Assembly (NCBI GenBank): GCA_963719485.1
Contig: OY970387.1
Coordinates: 2,356,001-2,420,000, forward strand
DNA: 64,000 nucleotides
Direction: 5' to 3'
Source: Bog-473 sp963719485
GTDB lineage: Bacteria > Actinomycetota > Acidimicrobiia > Acidimicrobiales > RAAP-2
The position numbers and the translations under genes were made by a program. Below are positions 49,669-58,461 of the stretch, one piece after another; the first letter of the stretch is position 1, and the number at the start of each line of letters is the position of its first letter. Below the pieces are notes generated by a model. The model saw nothing but the letters and a program-made list of their open reading frames with translations, did not search any database and was not told where the DNA came from.

Positions 49669-50442
49669 TCAGGCGCACAGGCGCCGCTGACCGCGGTCGC
49701 GTCGCGCGTAGAGGGCGCGACGGTCGCGTCCCGTCAGGGCGGCCAGCTCGGCCATGGAGTATCCGAGGACGTGGTGGGCGTAGAGGACCTGGACCTCGTC
49801 GGCACGCATTCCCTCGCGGCGCAGATCGATGAGGAGGCGAGCCAATTCTTCGAGGTCCGTCTCGGTTTGGGAGGACTGGGCGTTCGACAGGTCCGGGCTG
49901 AGCGGGACGGAGCGCCCGTCGAGATCCTTGGACCGGAAGAGCTGGCGGCGCAGCCTGCAGCGGATGGCGGAGAGCAGGTCGAGCACGGCGTAGGGCCGGT
50001 CCTGCCCGGACCACTCCTGCAGGACGAGCCAGGTGGTCGAGAGGAGCTCGCCGAAGAACTCCTCACCGTCCCGCCACTCCCCGCCGCGCCCCCAACGGAG
50101 CTTGCCGGCCACCGTCACCAACCCCGGGAGAAGGGCCTGGACCAGCATCCGGCAGATGAACGGGTCGGCACCGGCCTCCCGGAGCATGATCCGGACGAGA
50201 CGGGCTGCCTCTTCGCGTTGGGCCCGGCCCGACGCGCGCCGCATGTGCTCGACGAGGTCGTAGGGGGTGGGGCACAGGGCCGGCTCGGCCGCAGAGCCGA
50301 GCACCAGGAGTGCCAGGCCCGGATCGCGGCCGGCCATGTCCCGAAGTGACCGGACGGCGGTGCCGGACCGGCCGATCGACCGCCATTCGGCGGCCATCTG
50401 GTCGATGAGCGCGACGCGTTGTTTCGAAGTGGGGGTGGGCAT
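49669..50442 (-). CDS. Putative sigma-70-region-4-like regulator
   Basis: The 257-residue product is soluble and helical. Its centre (LRWGRGGEWRDGEEFFGELLSTTWLVLQEW...VLDLLSAIRCRLRRQLFR) resembles the region-2-like part of sigma-factor-related proteins, and its end (LRREGMRADEVQVLYAHHVLGYSMAELAALTGRDRRALYARRDRGQRRL) reads like a region-4 helix-turn-helix. ATG 50442 is preferred; the frame extends to 50559 but would overlap the divergent gene. It opens the operon leading to the LysM/BTAD protein. A DNA-binding role is a reasonable guess; the family is not named. Confidence 0.6.
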   Translation of the reverse strand: MPTPTSKQRVALIDQMAAEWRSIGRSGTAVRSLRDMAGRDPGLALLVLGSAAEPALCPTPYDLVEHMRRASGRAQREEAARLVRIMLREAGADPFICRMLVQALLPGLVTVAGKLRWGRGGEWRDGEEFFGELLSTTWLVLQEWSGQDRPYAVLDLLSAIRCRLRRQLFRSKDLDGRSVPLSPDLSNAQSSQTETDLEELARLLIDLRREGMRADEVQVLYAHHVLGYSMAELAALTGRDRRALYARRDRGQRRLCA

Positions 50443-50538
50443 GCGGGCAGCGTCGTGCGCGACCCTCCCCCGATCGCTCCCACCGGGCCACGGCGTCCCG
50501 GTCCGGAGCGGGACAGGGGCAATGGCCCTGCTCGGCGG

Positions 50539-50544
50539 TAGTGT
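50539..50544 (+). promoter_or_regulatory. Candidate -10 element of the 50552 gene
   Basis: TAGTGT, 7 bases before ATG 50552, sets the start of this small gene; the longer frame from 50267 is antisense to the upstream gene. Confidence 0.4.
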
Positions 50545-50551
50545 GCCGCGG

Positions 50552-50947
50552 ATGGACATCGACGAGTTCTACGAAGCGGACCCCCGGCGCCGGCCCTCCG
50601 CCGAGCTCGAATTGGGCTCGGAGTGGCGGGGCAAGGACGGCGTGCTGCACGAGTTGAACTACGTGGAGGACACCGGTGAGCTCTATGTCCTGCGGGAACC
50701 GGCGCCCCACGTGCGCGAAGACCCCTTCGGCGGGCTGCACATCTCGGACCCGGAGGGGTACGAGAACAAGATCACCGTCCACGTCATCGCCAAGATCGAC
50801 TCGATCGACGACTTGCACCGGATTTTGGCGGGCTGGCCCGAGGCCATGCGGGAGCAGGGGAACCAGGGGACCGAGTGGCTCGGCCAGCGGCTCCTGGCGG
50901 CCGGCGTCGCCATCGGGCCGACGGGAGACCCCATCTCGGACGAGTAG
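50552..50947 (+). CDS. Conserved hypothetical protein
   Basis: The 131-residue acidic protein begins MDIDEFYEADPRRRPSAELELGSEWRGKDGVLHELNYVEDTGELYVL and contains HVIAKIDSIDDLHRILAGWPEAM. It looks like a compact alpha/beta domain. No catalytic motif or membrane segment is seen, and I do not recognise the family. The start is set by TAGTGT 7 bases upstream. It converges on a phosphotransferase-like gene, with 3 bases between the stops. Confidence 0.65.
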   Translation: MDIDEFYEADPRRRPSAELELGSEWRGKDGVLHELNYVEDTGELYVLREPAPHVREDPFGGLHISDPEGYENKITVHVIAKIDSIDDLHRILAGWPEAMREQGNQGTEWLGQRLLAAGVAIGPTGDPISDE

Positions 50948-50950
50948 GGC

Positions 50951-52033
50951 TCAGCTCGGGGAGGGCGGTTCCAGCTCCAGCATCTTGGCCAGGAGCTGGG
51001 TGGCGATGTTGTCCGTGGCCATGCTCGCGTCCTGCGCCATGTCCTCCCGCCCGAAGACGAGGTCGGACAGCCGGTACATCACGACGGCGAAGCGGAACCC
51101 CGAGAAGATCTCGTAGAAGAAGATGTCCCGCATGGGCCGGCCCATGAGCTCGGAGTAGCGCTCGATGGTGTCCTCGTGCGAGGCGAAGCCCGCCGGGCGG
51201 GGGACGCCGAGACCCTCGGAGAACTGCCGGTCGAAGTAGAGCCACCAGCCCAGGTCCAGCTCGGGTTGGGCCAGCGAAGCCATCTCCCAGTCGACCACCG
51301 CGGCGCAGCGGAAGTCGTCCCAGATGATGTTGCCGATGCGGCTGTCGCCCCAGCTGATCACGACATCGCCGTCCTCGGCGGGCCGGTGCGCGACCAGCCA
51401 TTCCCAGGTCGACTCGATCACGGGGACCGTCTCCCCCTGGGTGGCCCAATTGAGGAAGTCCCGGTAGTAGGACATCTGCTGCTCGAGCCCCGGCCGGCCG
51501 CGGGCGGGGTCACTGAGCCATTCGAGTCCGGCGGCCCGCCAGTCGGTGCGGTGCACCGCGGCGAGCGCGTCGATGCCGCTCCACCACATGCGCTCCTGCT
51601 GCTGCGGCGTGGCCTCGATCACCCAGCCCTCCATGGTGTAGGGGATGTTGTCCGAGGGGACGAGGCCCTCGACGTGGTCCATGGAGAAGAAGGGCACGCC
51701 GAAGTACCCGAGGTCCTCCTCGTACCAGCCGAGGCGAGGGAGGGGGACCGCCGACCCCGCGTCGGCCAGGGCGCGCATGGCCCGGTACTGGGTCGAGAAC
51801 CTGGCGTCGAGGAAGAGCAGGTGCTTGGTGGGGGCCACCCGGACGACCAGCCGCCGCTCGGTCCCGTCGGCGGTGCGGGTGCGGCACAGGATCGTCTCGT
51901 TGGAGAACCCGTTGGAGCCGGGCGCCTGGACGTCGAAGACGTCCGGCGCGCTCCCGTCGGCCGACTTCGTTGCCAGCCAGCGGGAAAGGATGGAGGCCAC
52001 CTCCTGCGGGTCACGCTGGCTGATGTCGGGCAC
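50951..52033 (-). CDS. Phosphotransferase (APH/ACAD10-like) family protein
   Basis: The 360-residue product has the aminoglycoside-phosphotransferase fold used by ACAD10/11-like proteins: GFSNETILCRTRT (nucleotide loop), LVVRVAPTKHLLF, the Brenner-type catalytic motif VVISWGDSRIGNIIWDD (about 240-256, with Trp in place of the usual His before Gly-Asp) and the metal-binding AAVVDWEMASLAQPELDLGWW. Such genes often accompany acyl-CoA dehydrogenases and act on 4-hydroxyacids or similar. GTG 52033 is chosen because TAGAGT lies 8 bases upstream; the frame itself opens at 52057. Confidence 0.85.
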   Translation of the reverse strand: MPDISQRDPQEVASILSRWLATKSADGSAPDVFDVQAPGSNGFSNETILCRTRTADGTERRLVVRVAPTKHLLFLDARFSTQYRAMRALADAGSAVPLPRLGWYEEDLGYFGVPFFSMDHVEGLVPSDNIPYTMEGWVIEATPQQQERMWWSGIDALAAVHRTDWRAAGLEWLSDPARGRPGLEQQMSYYRDFLNWATQGETVPVIESTWEWLVAHRPAEDGDVVISWGDSRIGNIIWDDFRCAAVVDWEMASLAQPELDLGWWLYFDRQFSEGLGVPRPAGFASHEDTIERYSELMGRPMRDIFFYEIFSGFRFAVVMYRLSDLVFGREDMAQDASMATDNIATQLLAKMLELEPPSPS

Positions 52034-52041
52034 GCAGCGGC

Positions 52042-52047
52042 ACTCTA
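52042..52047 (-). promoter_or_regulatory. Candidate -10 element of the phosphotransferase gene
   Basis: TAGAGT on the minus strand, 8 bases before GTG 52033. A longer start at 52057 would lie upstream of this element. Confidence 0.35.
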
Positions 52048-52069
52048 CCGACGCCACGGCCCTCCCCGG

Positions 52070-52075
52070 TAGCGT
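52070..52075 (+). promoter_or_regulatory. Candidate -10 element of the 52084 gene
   Basis: TAGCGT, 8 bases before GTG 52084; faces the minus-strand element of the divergent gene 23 bases away. Confidence 0.35.
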
Positions 52076-52083
52076 CGGCCGGC

Positions 52084-52386
52084 GTGCGCATCGTGATCGA
52101 CCTTTCCGGCGGCGGGGCCTCCCTGCGAGATGCGGCGGAATTCACCCGTTTCTCCGTCGCGCTCGAGGGCGAGGGCGACCTGGCCCAGGTGGTGCGGGAG
52201 AGCGGCCTGGGCCGCCTGGCGCCCGACGGCGAGCACGTGGTGGTCGATCCGGCGGCCGTCCGCGCGCTGGCGGGGCCCGCAGCCGACGACGGCTGGGACG
52301 AGGGCTTCGCCGGCATGTGCGCGTACGCCGCCGGAAAGGGCTGGGTGGAGCCCGATGGCGGCGTCCTGGCCCATATCGAGCTCTGA
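52084..52386 (+). CDS. Conserved hypothetical protein
   Basis: The 100-residue product has an alpha/beta look: MRIVIDLSGGGASLRDAAEFTRFSVALEGEGDLAQVVRESGLGRLAPDGEHVVVDPAAVRALAG...GFAGMCAYAAGKGWVEPDGGVLAHIEL. It is acidic with no cysteine pair or membrane segment. Not recognised. GTG 52084 is preceded by TAGCGT. It lies 112 bases before the aldehyde dehydrogenase and may belong to the same unit. Confidence 0.6.
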   Translation: MRIVIDLSGGGASLRDAAEFTRFSVALEGEGDLAQVVRESGLGRLAPDGEHVVVDPAAVRALAGPAADDGWDEGFAGMCAYAAGKGWVEPDGGVLAHIEL

Positions 52387-52498
52387 GCGTCCAGGGGCCC
52401 GGACTGTCCCGTCACTGCGGGTCGCCACTACCCTTGAGCCGCCGCCAGGCCTGTCCGGCGGCGGGGGCGCGGGCCCCCTGAGCCTCTGGGAGGGACGC

Positions 52499-53971
52499 AT
52501 GGCGATTCGGGACTACGACCGCTTGTTCATCGGCGGCGACTGGGTGACCCCGGAGGGGACCGACACCATCTCGGTGATCTCACCGTCCACCGAGGAGGTC
52601 GTCGCCCGCGTGCCCGACGGCACCGAGGCCGACATCGACAAGGCTGTCGGCGCGGCGCGCACCGCCTTCGACCGCGGGCCCTGGCCCCGCATGACACCGG
52701 CCGAGCGGGCCGCCGTCCTGGCCGCGGTCGGGGCGCAGATCATGGCCGAGATGGGTGACATGGCCGAGATCATCACGCAGGAGATGGGCTCGCCCATCAC
52801 GTTCTCGGGCCTGGGCCAGGTGCTGGCGCCCTCCATGATCTTCAACTACTACGCCGAGCTGGCCGCCACGTACGCCTTTGACGAGGTGCGCACCGGCATG
52901 CTGAACCCGCAGGTGCTCGTGACCAAGGAGCCGGTCGGGGTCGTGGGGGCCATCGCCCCGTGGAACGTGCCCCTCTTCATCGCGGCAGCCAAGCTGGCGC
53001 CGTCGCTGGCCGCCGGCTGCACCGTCGTCTACAAGCCGGCGCCCGAGACGCCGTTCGACGCGTTCCGGCTCGCGGAGATATTCGCCGACGCCGGGCTGCC
53101 CAAGGGCGTCCTCTCGGTGGTGCCGGCCGGACGCGAGGTCAGCGAGCACCTGGTGAAGCACCCCGGCGTCGACAAGATCTCGTTCACCGGCTCCGGGGTG
53201 GGCGGCAAGCGCATCGGCGGGCTCTGCGGCGAGCGGCTGAAGCGCTGCACGCTCGAGCTGGGCGGCAAGTCGGCCGCGATCATCCTCGACGACGCCGATC
53301 TGGCGACGGCGATCCCGACGCTGTTGCCCAACGCCATCATGAACAACGGGCAGGCCTGCATCGCGCAGACCCGCATTCTGGCGCCACGCGCGCGCTACGC
53401 CGAAGTGGTCGACGCAGTCGTCTCGGGCGTGTCCGCCCTGAAGGTGGGTGACCCGATGGACCCGGCCACCGACGTCGGGCCGGTGGTGGCCGAGCGGCAG
53501 CGCAGCCGGATCGAGGGGTATCTCGACAGCGGGCGCGAGGAGGGTGCGACGGTCGCGCTGGGCGGCGGCCGCCCGTCCGGCTCCGACTTCGCCAAGGGTT
53601 GGTACGTCGAGCCGACGGTGTTCTCCGACGTCGACAACAAGATGAAGATCGCCCAGGAGGAGATCTTCGGGCCGGTCCTGGTCGTCATCCCCTACGACGG
53701 TGACGACAACGCGGTCGAGATCGCCAACGACTCCAACTACGGGCTGTGCGGCTCGGTCTGGACGGGCGACAACGACCGCGGGCTCGGCGTGGCGCGGCAG
53801 GTGCGCACCGGGACCTACATGCTGAACGCGCCGGTCCCCATCGACTTCTCCACGCCGTTCGGCGGCTACAAGGAATCGGGCGTCGGGCGGGAGTTCGGCC
53901 CCGAGGGCCTGGAGGGCTTCCTCGAAGTGAAGTCGATCGCCTTGCCGGCCGGGTACACGCCGGGGTCGTAG
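52499..53971 (+). CDS. Aldehyde dehydrogenase (NAD(P)+), ALDH superfamily
   Basis: The 490-residue product has the family set: GAIAPWNVPLFIAAAKLAPSLAAGCTVVYKPAPETP (about 143-178), SFTGSGVGGKRIG, the general base Glu in CTLELGGKSAAII (about 254), the nucleophile Cys in NNGQACIAQTR (about 288) and EEIFGPVLVVIPYD, then the closing PFGGYKESGVGREFGPEGLEGFLEVKSI. Length is normal and all catalytic residues are present. ATG 52499 has GGGAGGG 5 bases upstream. Medium-chain or aromatic aldehydes are possible substrates; the sequence does not decide. Confidence 0.93.
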   Translation: MAIRDYDRLFIGGDWVTPEGTDTISVISPSTEEVVARVPDGTEADIDKAVGAARTAFDRGPWPRMTPAERAAVLAAVGAQIMAEMGDMAEIITQEMGSPITFSGLGQVLAPSMIFNYYAELAATYAFDEVRTGMLNPQVLVTKEPVGVVGAIAPWNVPLFIAAAKLAPSLAAGCTVVYKPAPETPFDAFRLAEIFADAGLPKGVLSVVPAGREVSEHLVKHPGVDKISFTGSGVGGKRIGGLCGERLKRCTLELGGKSAAIILDDADLATAIPTLLPNAIMNNGQACIAQTRILAPRARYAEVVDAVVSGVSALKVGDPMDPATDVGPVVAERQRSRIEGYLDSGREEGATVALGGGRPSGSDFAKGWYVEPTVFSDVDNKMKIAQEEIFGPVLVVIPYDGDDNAVEIANDSNYGLCGSVWTGDNDRGLGVARQVRTGTYMLNAPVPIDFSTPFGGYKESGVGREFGPEGLEGFLEVKSIALPAGYTPGS

Positions 53972-54013
53972 GGCCGGGCGGCGGATCCAGCGAACGACGG
54001 CGGCGGGCCGGTC

Positions 54014-55615
54014 GTGAGCACAGCACAGGCACCGCGGACGCCCGAGCGTCCCGCGGCGGCGGACCCCACCGGGCCCTTCACCGCCCCCGCGGCGGCCCCA
54101 CCAGGGGCGCGGGTCGGCCCGACGCCGGTGGGCCGCGGCCAGGCCCGGCGCCTGGTGATCAGCAACTGGCCCATGTGGGTCGTCGGCTTCACCCTGTTCG
54201 TCGACGGGATGGACCAGTACATCGTCCGGGGGAGCAGCGACCAGATCAAGGCGTCCTTCCACGTCGGCGACACCGCCATCGGGCTGCTCTTCTCCGCGTT
54301 CATTCTGGTGAACGGCATCATCACGATGCCCGCCGGCTACCTGGCCGACCGCTGGAACCGGACCCGGGCCATGGCGGTGACGATCGTGGCCTGGTCGCTC
54401 ATCAGCGCCCTGGGCGGCCTGGTGCCCACGGCGGCCTTCGGGCTGCTGGTCGTGATCCGCGCCTCGCTCGGCTTCGGTCAGGCGATCACCGATCCGTCGG
54501 GCAGCAGCGTCATCGCCGACTACTACGGCACCGAGCGGCGGGGGCGGGCCTTCTCCATTCAGCAGTGCCTGAGCTACGTCGGCCTCGGCATGGGCCTGGC
54601 CATCGGCGGGGCGCTCGGCCCGCTCTTCGGTGGCCAGGGTTGGCGGGTCGCCTTCTTCGTGTCGCTCTTCCCCGGCCTGCTCATCGCGTACTTCTGCTGG
54701 CGGTTGCCCGAACCCAGTCGCGGCACGGCCGACCGGGCCCATGTCACGCACAGCAACGAGATGGAGCTGGCCACCGACGACGGGCCGCCACTCTTCCCGC
54801 AGGGGTTCCGGCGCTTCCTCGGCGACATGGTGGACGGACTGCGCAAGGACGTCGGGACGATCCTGCGCATCCCGACGATGCGCTACGCCCTGGTCGGGGT
54901 GTCCACCGTCGGCTTCGTCGTCACCGCGGTGGCGACCTGGATGCCGAACTTCTACCAGAACCAGTTGCACCTCACGCAGCAGGCGGCGAACGGGACCTTC
55001 GGCGCGCTGGCCATCCTGGGAGGCATCCCCGGGACGCTCATCGGCGGGCGCATCGCCGACAAGTGGGTCAACCGGTTCCTCGGGGCCCGGGTCGTGATCC
55101 CCGCGGTCTGCATCGTCATCAGCGCCGCGCTGTTCATGGTGTCGTTCATCCCGATGGCCTTCGGCCTCGTGTTCGTCGTGCAGCTGGCCGGCTTCCTGGC
55201 GGCCACGGCCTGCGTCCCGGCGCTTCGGGCCGGACTGTCGGACGCGGCGCCGGCGCACCTGCGCGGGGCCGGGTTCGGTGCCTTCAACCTGGCGTCGGTC
55301 GTGTTCGGAGCCGCCGCGGCGCCGCTCGTCACCTCGGCCATCGCCACCCAGTTCGGGGGCAATTTCCGCACGGCGTTCCTCATCATTCTGCCGATCGCCT
55401 TCCTCGGTGCCGGCTGCCTGATGCTGGCCCGGACCCACATCGAGCAGGACGCCGCCAAGGTGTTCGAGGCGGTGGTCACGGCCATGGCGGCCCAGCAGGC
55501 GCAGGAGGCAGCGTGGAACGGCGGCGCCGTGCCGCGCGTCACGAACGGCTCTGCGGCGTCAGACGCCGATCACGATGCGGGCTCCGCCGGAGACGCGGAC
55601 GTGGGCGAGACGTAG
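54014..55615 (+). CDS. Major facilitator superfamily transporter
   Basis: The 533-residue protein has an Ala/Pro-rich cytosolic N-terminus of about 45 residues, then twelve hydrophobic helices with the MFS loop motif AGYLADRWNRTRAMAVT between helices 2 and 3, and SSVIADYYGTERRGRAFSIQQ before helix 5; the second half repeats the pattern (GRIADKWVNRFLGAR). It resembles sugar-phosphate/anion or spinster-like porters rather than drug pumps. The start is GTG 54014. It follows the aldehyde dehydrogenase by 42 bases. Its 3' end overlaps the convergent CHAP gene by 46 bases. Confidence 0.85.
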   Translation: MSTAQAPRTPERPAAADPTGPFTAPAAAPPGARVGPTPVGRGQARRLVISNWPMWVVGFTLFVDGMDQYIVRGSSDQIKASFHVGDTAIGLLFSAFILVNGIITMPAGYLADRWNRTRAMAVTIVAWSLISALGGLVPTAAFGLLVVIRASLGFGQAITDPSGSSVIADYYGTERRGRAFSIQQCLSYVGLGMGLAIGGALGPLFGGQGWRVAFFVSLFPGLLIAYFCWRLPEPSRGTADRAHVTHSNEMELATDDGPPLFPQGFRRFLGDMVDGLRKDVGTILRIPTMRYALVGVSTVGFVVTAVATWMPNFYQNQLHLTQQAANGTFGALAILGGIPGTLIGGRIADKWVNRFLGARVVIPAVCIVISAALFMVSFIPMAFGLVFVVQLAGFLAATACVPALRAGLSDAAPAHLRGAGFGAFNLASVVFGAAAAPLVTSAIATQFGGNFRTAFLIILPIAFLGAGCLMLARTHIEQDAAKVFEAVVTAMAAQQAQEAAWNGGAVPRVTNGSAASDADHDAGSAGDADVGET

Positions 55616-56214
55616 CCCGACAGCGGGGAGCCCTTCTCCTTCACGTCGGCGAACGCCTGGTGGTCGCCGACCTCGACCACGCTGTAGCCCGTGCGGTCAC
55701 CATCGCCGTTGACCACGTCGGGTGCGGCGTCGTTGCCCGTGGCGCCGATGACGATCGCCACGTGCACGGCTGTGGCGGCGGACGTGTCGAGCCCGTAGAC
55801 CGCGACGTCGCCGGGTTGCGGCGCGTAGTGCGACCCGACCGGGTGCCAGGTCCCGTGGTCGGTCCCCCAGACGTAGAAGCTGGCGGAGTCGGCATTGAGA
55901 TAGCCCGGCGCCAGCCGGTAGGAGACCTCGGCGCCGGCCTGCTTCCACGCCCAGGCGGCGAAGTCGGCGCACCATTGCTCGTCGAGGTTGCCGTTGCCGC
56001 AGTCGTCGGCGCCCGCGTCCCAGAAGGCGCTGAACTTGTTGCAATAGGTGTCGGCGGGATCGGTGCGGTACCCCACCTGGCCCTGTGCCAGGGCGACGAT
56101 GCGGGTGCGCAGGGGGCTGAGCGATGGCCCGGCCCGGAGGTGCACCACCACGGCGACACCGACGCCGAGGAGCACGAGAACCAGCAGAAAGGCGACGAAA
56201 CGGCGGTGGCGCAC
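55570..56214 (-). CDS. Membrane-anchored CHAP-domain peptidoglycan hydrolase-like protein
   Basis: The 214-residue product begins with a short basic segment and a hydrophobic helix (RRFVAFLLVLVLLGVGVAVVVHL, residues about 4-26), then an external domain of the CHAP/NlpC-like type. It has GYRTDPADTYCNKF, the catalytic Cys in DEQWCADFAAWAWKQAG (about 80), PQPGDVAVYG and the catalytic His in AVHVAIVIGA, followed by VEVGDHQAF. CHAP amidases or endopeptidases cut peptidoglycan. GTG 56214 is the first start that avoids a low-complexity antisense extension. Confidence 0.82.
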   Translation of the reverse strand: MRHRRFVAFLLVLVLLGVGVAVVVHLRAGPSLSPLRTRIVALAQGQVGYRTDPADTYCNKFSAFWDAGADDCGNGNLDEQWCADFAAWAWKQAGAEVSYRLAPGYLNADSASFYVWGTDHGTWHPVGSHYAPQPGDVAVYGLDTSAATAVHVAIVIGATGNDAAPDVVNGDGDRTGYSVVEVGDHQAFADVKEKGSPLSGYVSPTSASPAEPAS

Positions 56215-56388
56215 GGGGGCCGTGCGGGTCGGAGGGGGCGGGGCCAGCTGTCGGGTCGGGCTCAGGGGGCCACAGGGTAGTGAACGGAGGCTGCCCCGAG
56301 GTGGCGGGCCCGTTCTGCGACAATGGCGGGTCCCCGGCCACCCAGAGTGCGGTGCCGCCCCGAGCCGACCGAGGAGGGATTGGGCCCC

Positions 56389-58461
56389 ATGCAGGACGAC
56401 GAGAGCGCGGCGTCGCACACTCGTCTCGCCTACCTCCCCGCGCTCGACGGCGTGCGGGCGTGCGCCGTCGTGGCCGTCATGATGTTCCACGGCGGGATCC
56501 CGCACATGGACGGCGGGTTCATGGGGGTCGACGCGTTCTTCGTCCTCTCCGGCTTCCTCATCACCTCGCTCCTCATCGGCGAATGGCGCCAGACGCTGAC
56601 GATCAAGCTCGGGGCGTTCTGGGCCCGCCGGGCCCGCCGCCTTCTCCCCGCGCTCCTCCTGATGCTCCTCTTCGTGGCCTTCTTCGCGTCCGTCATCGTG
56701 CCCAAGGGGACGTACGGGGCACTCCGCCTCGACGCGCTGGCCACGCTCCTCTACGTGAGCAATTGGCACTTCATCCTCGTCAACTCGAACTACTTCAACG
56801 AGACGGCGGCCTCGTCACCGTTGCTGCACACCTGGTCGCTGGCGGTCGAGGAGCAGTTCTACGTGATCTGGCCGCTGGTCGTGCTCGCCGTCATGCACTT
56901 CACCCGGAGCCTGCGCGCGCTGTTCGCCCTGTGCTGCGCGGCGGCCGTTGCATCCGCTGCCTGGATGTACGTCGTCTACGACGGCGGGCTCAACACCAAT
57001 CGGGCCTATCTCGGGACCGACACCCGCGCCCAGTGCCTGTTCATCGGCTGCGCGCTCGCGGTCGGGCTCGTGCTGGTCTCCCATCGCAGCCACGAGGAGG
57101 GTCGTCTGGCCAAAGGTGAGCTGTGGCGTCCGCAGAGCGGCGTCGGCACCGGGCTCTGTGCCGGCATCGGCATCGCCGGCGCGGCGGGCGCCGTGCTGCT
57201 GTGGACGCTCACCACGTCCGTGTCGTCCTTCCCCTACTCGGGCGGCTTCTTCCTCATCGGGCTCGCGGTGGCGGGGATCATCCTCTCAGCCGTGGCGGCA
57301 CCGCGCAGCCTCGTCCCCCGCGTGCTGTCACTGGCGCCGGTGCGCTACGTGGGCCGGATCTCCTACGGGCTCTACATCTGGCACTGGCCCATCTTCATCT
57401 GGCTGGACCACGCCCGCACCGGGCTGTACGGCTACGAGCTCTTCGCGCTGCGGGTGCTCGTGACGTTCGCCGTGTCGGTCGTGTCCTTCCACCTCATTGA
57501 GCGCCCGATCCGCATGGGGACCTTCGTCAGCCAGTGGCGCGCGTGGCTCGTGGTGCCCGCCGGCGTCGGTGCCGTGGTGGTGGCTGTCATCGCGGCCACC
57601 ACCGGGACGACGGCCGTCGCCAGCACGGCGCCCACCGGCGGCATCGGGACGACCGGGTCGACGACCACCACCACGTCGGCGTCGCCGGCCGCGGCCCAGC
57701 CGGTGCGCGTGCTGCTGTTCGGCGACTCGGTGGCCCTCACTCTCGGCATCGGGCTGTCCGCCTCGGCGGACCAGGCAAAGTACGGCTACGTCCTCTCCGA
57801 CAAGGGGATCCTCGGCTGCGGCGTCGTCGACGGGCCGGAGGTCGAGCTCATGGGGGCCCGGGACTCGACCCCGTCGGCGTGCGACGGCTCTCCTCTGGTG
57901 CCGGGCGAGCCGGCGGTCGACCAGCCCTGGCCGAACCAGTGGCTCGACGCCGTCAACGAGGTGAAGCCCAACGTGGTCGTGCTGCTCGCCGGCCGCTGGG
58001 AGGTGGTCGACCGTGAGTACCAGGGGGCCTGGACCAACATCTTGAACCCGACGTACGCCGCCTACGTGAAGAGCCAGCTGGAGCAGGCCTCGCAGCTGGT
58101 GACCGCGGCGGGGTCGCACATGGTGTTCCTCACTGCGCCGTGCACGAACGAGGGGGAGCAGCCCGACGGAGCGTCGTGGCCCGAGGACAATCCGGCCCGG
58201 CTGGCCGTCTTCAACAAGCTGGTCCGGGAGGTGGCGGCCGAGCACCCGGCGACGGACGCCGCGGTCGATCTCTTCGGGGCCGCCTGTCCCCGCGGCAAGT
58301 TCGCCACCACGGTCGACGGCGTGACGATCCGGCGCGCCGACGGTGTCCACTTCACGAACGCGGGGGGCGAGTACCTGGCGCCCAAGATCATGCCGGCGAT
58401 CGTGGCGGCCGGGCGGGCGCAGATGGCGGGGAGCCTTGCTCCGGCCTCAGCCGGCGGGTGA
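56389..58461 (+). CDS. OafA/YrhL-type acyltransferase with C-terminal SGNH domain
   Basis: The 690-residue product has an acyltransferase-3 membrane domain of about ten helices. It starts RLAYLPALDGVRACAVVAVMMFHGG (active His in MMFHGG). It continues GVDAFFVLSGFLITSLL, FWARRARRLLPAL, SLAVEEQFYVIWP and FHLIERPIRMG. After a Thr-rich linker (about 415-445) comes an SGNH domain: VRVLLFGDSVALTLG carries the serine, and RADGVHFTNAGGEYLAP the Asp-His pair. Such fusions O-acetylate cell-surface glycans, the SGNH domain passing the acyl group to its target. ATG 56389 has GGAGGG 10 bases upstream. Confidence 0.9.
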   Translation: MQDDESAASHTRLAYLPALDGVRACAVVAVMMFHGGIPHMDGGFMGVDAFFVLSGFLITSLLIGEWRQTLTIKLGAFWARRARRLLPALLLMLLFVAFFASVIVPKGTYGALRLDALATLLYVSNWHFILVNSNYFNETAASSPLLHTWSLAVEEQFYVIWPLVVLAVMHFTRSLRALFALCCAAAVASAAWMYVVYDGGLNTNRAYLGTDTRAQCLFIGCALAVGLVLVSHRSHEEGRLAKGELWRPQSGVGTGLCAGIGIAGAAGAVLLWTLTTSVSSFPYSGGFFLIGLAVAGIILSAVAAPRSLVPRVLSLAPVRYVGRISYGLYIWHWPIFIWLDHARTGLYGYELFALRVLVTFAVSVVSFHLIERPIRMGTFVSQWRAWLVVPAGVGAVVVAVIAATTGTTAVASTAPTGGIGTTGSTTTTTSASPAAAQPVRVLLFGDSVALTLGIGLSASADQAKYGYVLSDKGILGCGVVDGPEVELMGARDSTPSACDGSPLVPGEPAVDQPWPNQWLDAVNEVKPNVVVLLAGRWEVVDREYQGAWTNILNPTYAAYVKSQLEQASQLVTAAGSHMVFLTAPCTNEGEQPDGASWPEDNPARLAVFNKLVREVAAEHPATDAAVDLFGAACPRGKFATTVDGVTIRRADGVHFTNAGGEYLAPKIMPAIVAAGRAQMAGSLAPASAGG

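Noticed and set aside
52580..55438. 952-codon minus-strand open frame opposite the aldehyde dehydrogenase and MFS genes
   Set aside because: Low-complexity, rich in Arg, Gly, Asp and His, with no family motif; both plus-strand genes are clear. It is a by-product of high GC.
53746..56280. 844-codon plus-strand open frame in another frame over the MFS and CHAP genes
   Set aside because: Arg/Gly/Pro-rich, without motifs, and shifted by one against a certain transporter gene.
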